This document shows, one piece after another, positions 60,998-64,000 of a stretch of DNA of 64,000 bases. The notes under the pieces were generated by a model. It saw only the letters and a list, made by a program, of their open reading frames with translations. It did no database searches and was not told the origin of the DNA. Position 1 is the stretch's first letter. Each line of letters starts with the position of its first letter. The stretch lies in contig CANMNN010000014.1 in the NCBI GenBank assembly GCA_947499305.1, forward strand, positions 1 through 64,000, given 5' to 3'. This DNA comes from an uncultured Arenicella sp. Its GTDB lineage: Bacteria > Pseudomonadota > Gammaproteobacteria > Arenicellales > Arenicellaceae. Both the position numbers and the translations under genes were made by a program.

Positions 60998-62331
60998 TAG
61001 TTGTTAACCGCCTTCTTGTCGAAATCGGCTTTCGCATTAGCGATCGCTTCACTGAGGTCATACACAGCCATTGCGTATAACACGCTGTGGTTATACTGAG
61101 TAATCGCATAAAAATTATGGTGTGTGAAAAAAAATCTCTCCTTTATCGAGCTGTCACGCTCTGACTCAGGAGTGATGCCTTTAGCGGAGGCCGCAATTTT
61201 AGGGTTTGAGACCGCCCACTTGCTTCCCTCGACGACGTTAGGTCTCTGGCCTTTAGCCTTCGACGCCTTGGCACTCGTCATTTTAGTTTGCGGTAACTTA
61301 AGCTTCTGACCACGGAATATATCGCCTTTCTTGTTAAGTTTATTTAACTTAAACAAAGCCTTACACGATACATTGTTGGTTTCAGCGATCGCGCATGCAG
61401 TGTCCCCTGCACGGACAATATAGACGCTATTGTCTCGAGACTCTGGCAGCACCTCACTGGCGTTTAGCATTAGAACGTTGAGCCGCTCCGCGTCGTCAAC
61501 CGCAGTCGAAATCGGCGCTCCCTTCTCCCGTAGTGCCGCGGCAGTATATAGAGTTTTACGCTTACGATTGGCAAGATCAGCAACACCGACTTCAACGGTT
61601 TCATGCGCCAGCGAGGTTACAGCTTGGCCGGGCTTCCAACCATTTTCAATAAAGTAATTGGCAATACTACCAATTGCGTCGATAGGCTGATTAATTAAAT
61701 CGGTTTTGCCATCACCTGAGAAGTCCACCGCATAGTTTCGATAACTGCTTGAAATAAACTGCGGATAACCAACGGCGCCCGCGTATGAACCTAATATTTG
61801 ATCGACAGGCAACCCGTTCTCTTTAGTCAATATCAAGAATTCTTTTAGTTCACTAGCAAAAAATTTGCTTCGCCGCGGATAGCCCACGGTTAGGCTGACT
61901 AAACTATCAAGAACCTTGTGCTTACCTTTATAACGGCCGAATTTAGACTCGACGCCAACGATCGAAACAATGACATGCGCGGGCACACCATATTCTTTCT
62001 CAGCACGGCTCAGCTCGGTTTCATACTCATTCCAAAATTCAACGCCCTGTTGAATTCGGTCTTGCTTTAAAAATAACTTGCGGTACTTACCCCACGTAAA
62101 TTTATATTCAGCCGGGCTTTTCATTGCATCAAGAACTGATTGCTGCACAGTTGCTTTGGCAAATATCGCCTCTAATTCAGCTTGGGTATAGTATTGTTCG
62201 GCAATCAACTCATCCGCGATGGCTTGAAGCTTTGGCTCTGATTCGAGCTCGACCGCGTGTACAACGGTTTGCAAACCAAGACTAAAGCCCCCTAGGCCTA
62301 GCGCAAGAAGCGTGTTTTTTTTCAATGACAT
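60997..62331 (-). CDS. mltB: lytic murein transglycosylase B with inserted LysM domain
   Basis: Cleaves glycan strands of peptidoglycan to 1,6-anhydro ends. A signal peptide (1-26, VVHA) replaces the usual lipobox. The catalytic Glu is in SIVGVESKFGRYKG, and YPQFISSSYRNYAVDFSGDG is the MltB EF-hand-like calcium loop. The unusual part: a LysM domain (about 294-340, YIVRAGDTACAIAE, FRGQKLKLP) and a 60-residue linker are inserted before the final MltB element FFFTHHNFYAITQYNHSVLY, so the total is 444 residues instead of about 340. It follows rodA in the elongation cluster. Confidence 0.92.
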   Translation of the reverse strand: MSLKKNTLLALGLGGFSLGLQTVVHAVELESEPKLQAIADELIAEQYYTQAELEAIFAKATVQQSVLDAMKSPAEYKFTWGKYRKLFLKQDRIQQGVEFWNEYETELSRAEKEYGVPAHVIVSIVGVESKFGRYKGKHKVLDSLVSLTVGYPRRSKFFASELKEFLILTKENGLPVDQILGSYAGAVGYPQFISSSYRNYAVDFSGDGKTDLINQPIDAIGSIANYFIENGWKPGQAVTSLAHETVEVGVADLANRKRKTLYTAAALREKGAPISTAVDDAERLNVLMLNASEVLPESRDNSVYIVRAGDTACAIAETNNVSCKALFKLNKLNKKGDIFRGQKLKLPQTKMTSAKASKAKGQRPNVVEGSKWAVSNPKIAASAKGITPESERDSSIKERFFFTHHNFYAITQYNHSVLYAMAVYDLSEAIANAKADFDKKAVNN

Positions 62332-62339
62332 AAAGTGCC

Positions 62340-63416
62340 CTATCGTGACATTAAGCTGCGGTGATTATGAATACCCATCAAGATACCAAAGCCAGCCATC
62401 AGAGTCACCATAGAGGTGCCTCCGTAGCTTATCAGCGGCAATGGCACACCGACAACTGGCAGCATTCCGGCCACCATTCCGATATTCACAAATACATAAA
62501 AAAAGAAGGTCATTGACAGACTGCCTGCCAATAACCGAGAAAACGTATCTTTGGTGTAGTAAGCGATGTACAAGCCCCGCGCAACTAAAGCCACATATAC
62601 AGTGATTAAAAGTAGTACGCCGATAAAGCCCATTTCTTCAGAAAACACGGAGAAGATAAAATCGGTATGTCGATCAGGAATAAAGTCTCCCTGAGACTGA
62701 CTACCCTGTCCCCAACCTTTACCCTGCGCTCCGCCACTGCCAATCGCAATCATAGACTGAATAATTTGGTACCCGGAACCCAACGGGTCAGACCACGGGT
62801 CAATGAGCGTTTGTATGCGTCGCTGTTGATACGCTTCCAAAATAAAATAATAGGCAATAGGCACAAATGCGACAGACAAGGCGCTGAGAATAGCGATATG
62901 ACGCCACGCAAAGCCTGCTAGAAAGATAATCAATGCCCCGGACATAATTATCAGCAGTGCCGTGCCAAGATCCGGCTGCACTAAGATGAACATCGACGGT
63001 ACCATCAAAGCACTCGTGGCCCAGAAAAGGTTTTTCATATTTGGAGGCAGGCTTTTACGGGTCACAACCCATGCAACCATCATCGGCACTGCAAGTTTCA
63101 TCGCCTCAGACGGTTGGAACCGAATCACACCTAAATCGAGCCAGCGCTGAGCTCCTTTTCCCACGTCACCAACTAATAGCACAAGTGCAAGCATTACCAA
63201 GCCCGCTGTGTAAAACAGTGGCGTCCAACGAAATAATGTGGCGGGCCTGATCTGGGCGATGATAATCATGCCTGTAACCGCAACGCCCATTCGAATTGCT
63301 TGGTTAATAATCAAACGAGAGCTCTCGCCGCCTGCGCTCCACAAAATGAAGAGACTGCTCACTGACAGCAACATCAAACCGAACAACAACGGCATGTCGA
63401 CCTTAATACGAAACAC
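62340..63416 (-). CDS. rodA: peptidoglycan polymerase RodA (SEDS family)
   Basis: RodA polymerises lipid II in the elongasome with PBP2. The 358-residue protein has about ten membrane segments and the SEDS motifs QGSQSQGDFIPDRHTDFIFS (in the large periplasmic loop), VLVQPDLGTALLI and the signature LPLISYGGTSMVTLMAGFG. The GTG start overlaps the mrdA stop in TAGTG; an ATG at 63395 is an alternative. Confidence 0.95.
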   Translation of the reverse strand: MFRIKVDMPLLFGLMLLSVSSLFILWSAGGESSRLIINQAIRMGVAVTGMIIIAQIRPATLFRWTPLFYTAGLVMLALVLLVGDVGKGAQRWLDLGVIRFQPSEAMKLAVPMMVAWVVTRKSLPPNMKNLFWATSALMVPSMFILVQPDLGTALLIIMSGALIIFLAGFAWRHIAILSALSVAFVPIAYYFILEAYQQRRIQTLIDPWSDPLGSGYQIIQSMIAIGSGGAQGKGWGQGSQSQGDFIPDRHTDFIFSVFSEEMGFIGVLLLITVYVALVARGLYIAYYTKDTFSRLLAGSLSMTFFFYVFVNIGMVAGMLPVVGVPLPLISYGGTSMVTLMAGFGILMGIHNHRSLMSR

Positions 63417-64000
63417 TATCTAGCTACTCCAAGCCCGACTGTCGCAGCAGTTTGACTCAAAGTACCGGCGTCAACTGGTGCATTAGCGTCTTTGCCAAGC
63501 AAATAAAAGTCAGTGACTTTTCTCGCCACTGGTGCCGCAGCACCACTACCACTGCCGCCGTTTTCAACAATGACAGCGACTGCAATTTTAGGTTGTTCTA
63601 CAGGTGCAAAAGATACAAATAAGGCGTGATCTTTCTGAAAATCGTTCAAAATACTAGCGTCATATTCCGCTCCCTGGGCGATACCGACAACTTGTGCGGT
63701 ACCGGTTTTTCCCGCCATAGTGTATTCAGCATTGAGGCCAGCAGCTCGGTGCGCGGTGCCGCGAGGGTGTTGCACTACCGCTGTCATGGCATCGATAATA
63801 GTTTGAAAACTTTGATCACTCGCATTAACCTGCCCAAGTTCAGCACCTTTCATCAAGGAAACTTCTTCCTCAGCATCGCCATTTAGACTATGTTCCAGGC
63901 GACCTACAATGCGAGGCTCTACACGTTTGCCGCGATTTGCTAGCGTCGCTGTCATAACGCCAAGTTGAAGTGGTGTAACCAATACGTCGCCTTGGCCAAT
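63416..64000 (-). CDS. mrdA: penicillin-binding protein 2 (MrdA), C-terminal part
   Basis: Transpeptidase of the elongasome, cut by the right edge of the window: only the C-terminal 194 codons are present and the frame stays open to base 64000. The last window bases encode IGQGDVLVTPLQLGVMTA, a PBP2 block, and the KTG box appears as MAGKTGTAQVV. The serine-acylation motif lies beyond the edge. It is followed immediately by rodA. Confidence 0.93.
   Translation of the reverse strand: MGQGDVLVTPLQLGVMTATLANRGKRVEPRIVGRLEHSLNGDAEEEVSLMKGAELGQVNASDQSFQTIIDAMTAVVQHPRGTAHRAAGLNAEYTMAGKTGTAQVVGIAQGAEYDASILNDFQKDHALFVSFAPVEQPKIAVAVIVENGGSGSGAAAPVARKVTDFYLLGKDANAPVDAGTLSQTAATVGLGVAR

Noticed and set aside
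1-64000. tRNA, rRNA, prophage or insertion-sequence remnants
   Set aside because: I saw no T-loop sequence with an acceptor stem, no transposase or integrase motif, and no terminal repeats or target-site duplications.

Overview
The window is a gene-dense chromosomal stretch from a gammaproteobacterium, most likely a free-living marine heterotroph. The evidence is the set of lineage-typical blocks (mrdA-rodA-mltB-dacA-ybeD-lipB, lptD-surA facing amgK-murU, a long-type pstSCAB-phoU with phoBR, dksA, dbpA, ttcA, grpE) plus marine-style catabolic genes: a DmdC-like acyl-CoA dehydrogenase, fused isobutyryl-CoA mutase, the acnD/prpF methylcitrate cycle and a sodium-coupled sugar symporter. Base composition looks even. 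I see no phage, insertion sequence, CRISPR array, tRNA or rRNA. An Arenicella-like placement is a guess that marker phylogeny would settle.

Layout. 1-2.6 kb: grpE with a clear heat-shock promoter, a small membrane protein and the rRNA helicase dbpA. 2.8-8.6 kb: an MFS exporter, then a sugar module (GH1 glucosidase and SSS symporter, divergent from a LacI regulator, with a perfect 12-bp operator between). 8.7-17.4 kb: a medium/long-chain acyl-CoA ligase, a 17-bp tandem repeat, a DUF6249-like/ECF sigma/membrane-protein operon, PhzF, a LeuB-family dehydrogenase, an SGNH hydrolase, a metallo-beta-lactamase-fold enzyme, RraA and a DUF5522 protein. 17.5-24.1 kb: icmF, its TetR regulator and an acyl-CoA dehydrogenase in one minus-strand run, with a second TetR gene divergent. 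24.2-31.4 kb: propionate catabolism, gntR-prpB-prpC on plus and acnD-prpF-ABM on minus, converging. 31.4-36.2 kb: a tiny membrane-peptide or structured-RNA locus, suhB, a TetR gene, and an unrecognised lipoprotein/outer-membrane protein pair. 36.2-40.9 kb: a NarX/NarL-like two-component pair, two different msrA genes, ttcA. 41-51 kb: phosphate homeostasis (phoBR, an ExeM-like nuclease, pstSCAB-phoU) with recognisable Pho boxes. 51-58.8 kb: DUF2288, a repeat lipoprotein, dksA, surA-lptD, amgK-murU. 58.8-64 kb: lipoate ligation and cell-elongation genes, ending inside mrdA (PBP2).

The most useful new observations are regulatory. (1) The gntR-prpBC and acnD-prpF promoters carry the same composite cassette: two ATTGTnnACAAT-type operators exactly 62 bp apart, with an inverted repeat centred 25.5 bp from the upstream site in both. 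This ties the two halves of the split propionate cluster to one regulator. (2) At 31.75-32.04 kb a well-formed plus-strand terminator follows a 23-codon hydrophobic ORF whose ribosome-binding site can pair with a segment of its own leader; nothing else in that stretch explains the terminator. (3) A minus-strand terminator lies 250 nt beyond the NarL-like gene with no gene between. All functional statements rest on motif reading; no database search was run.
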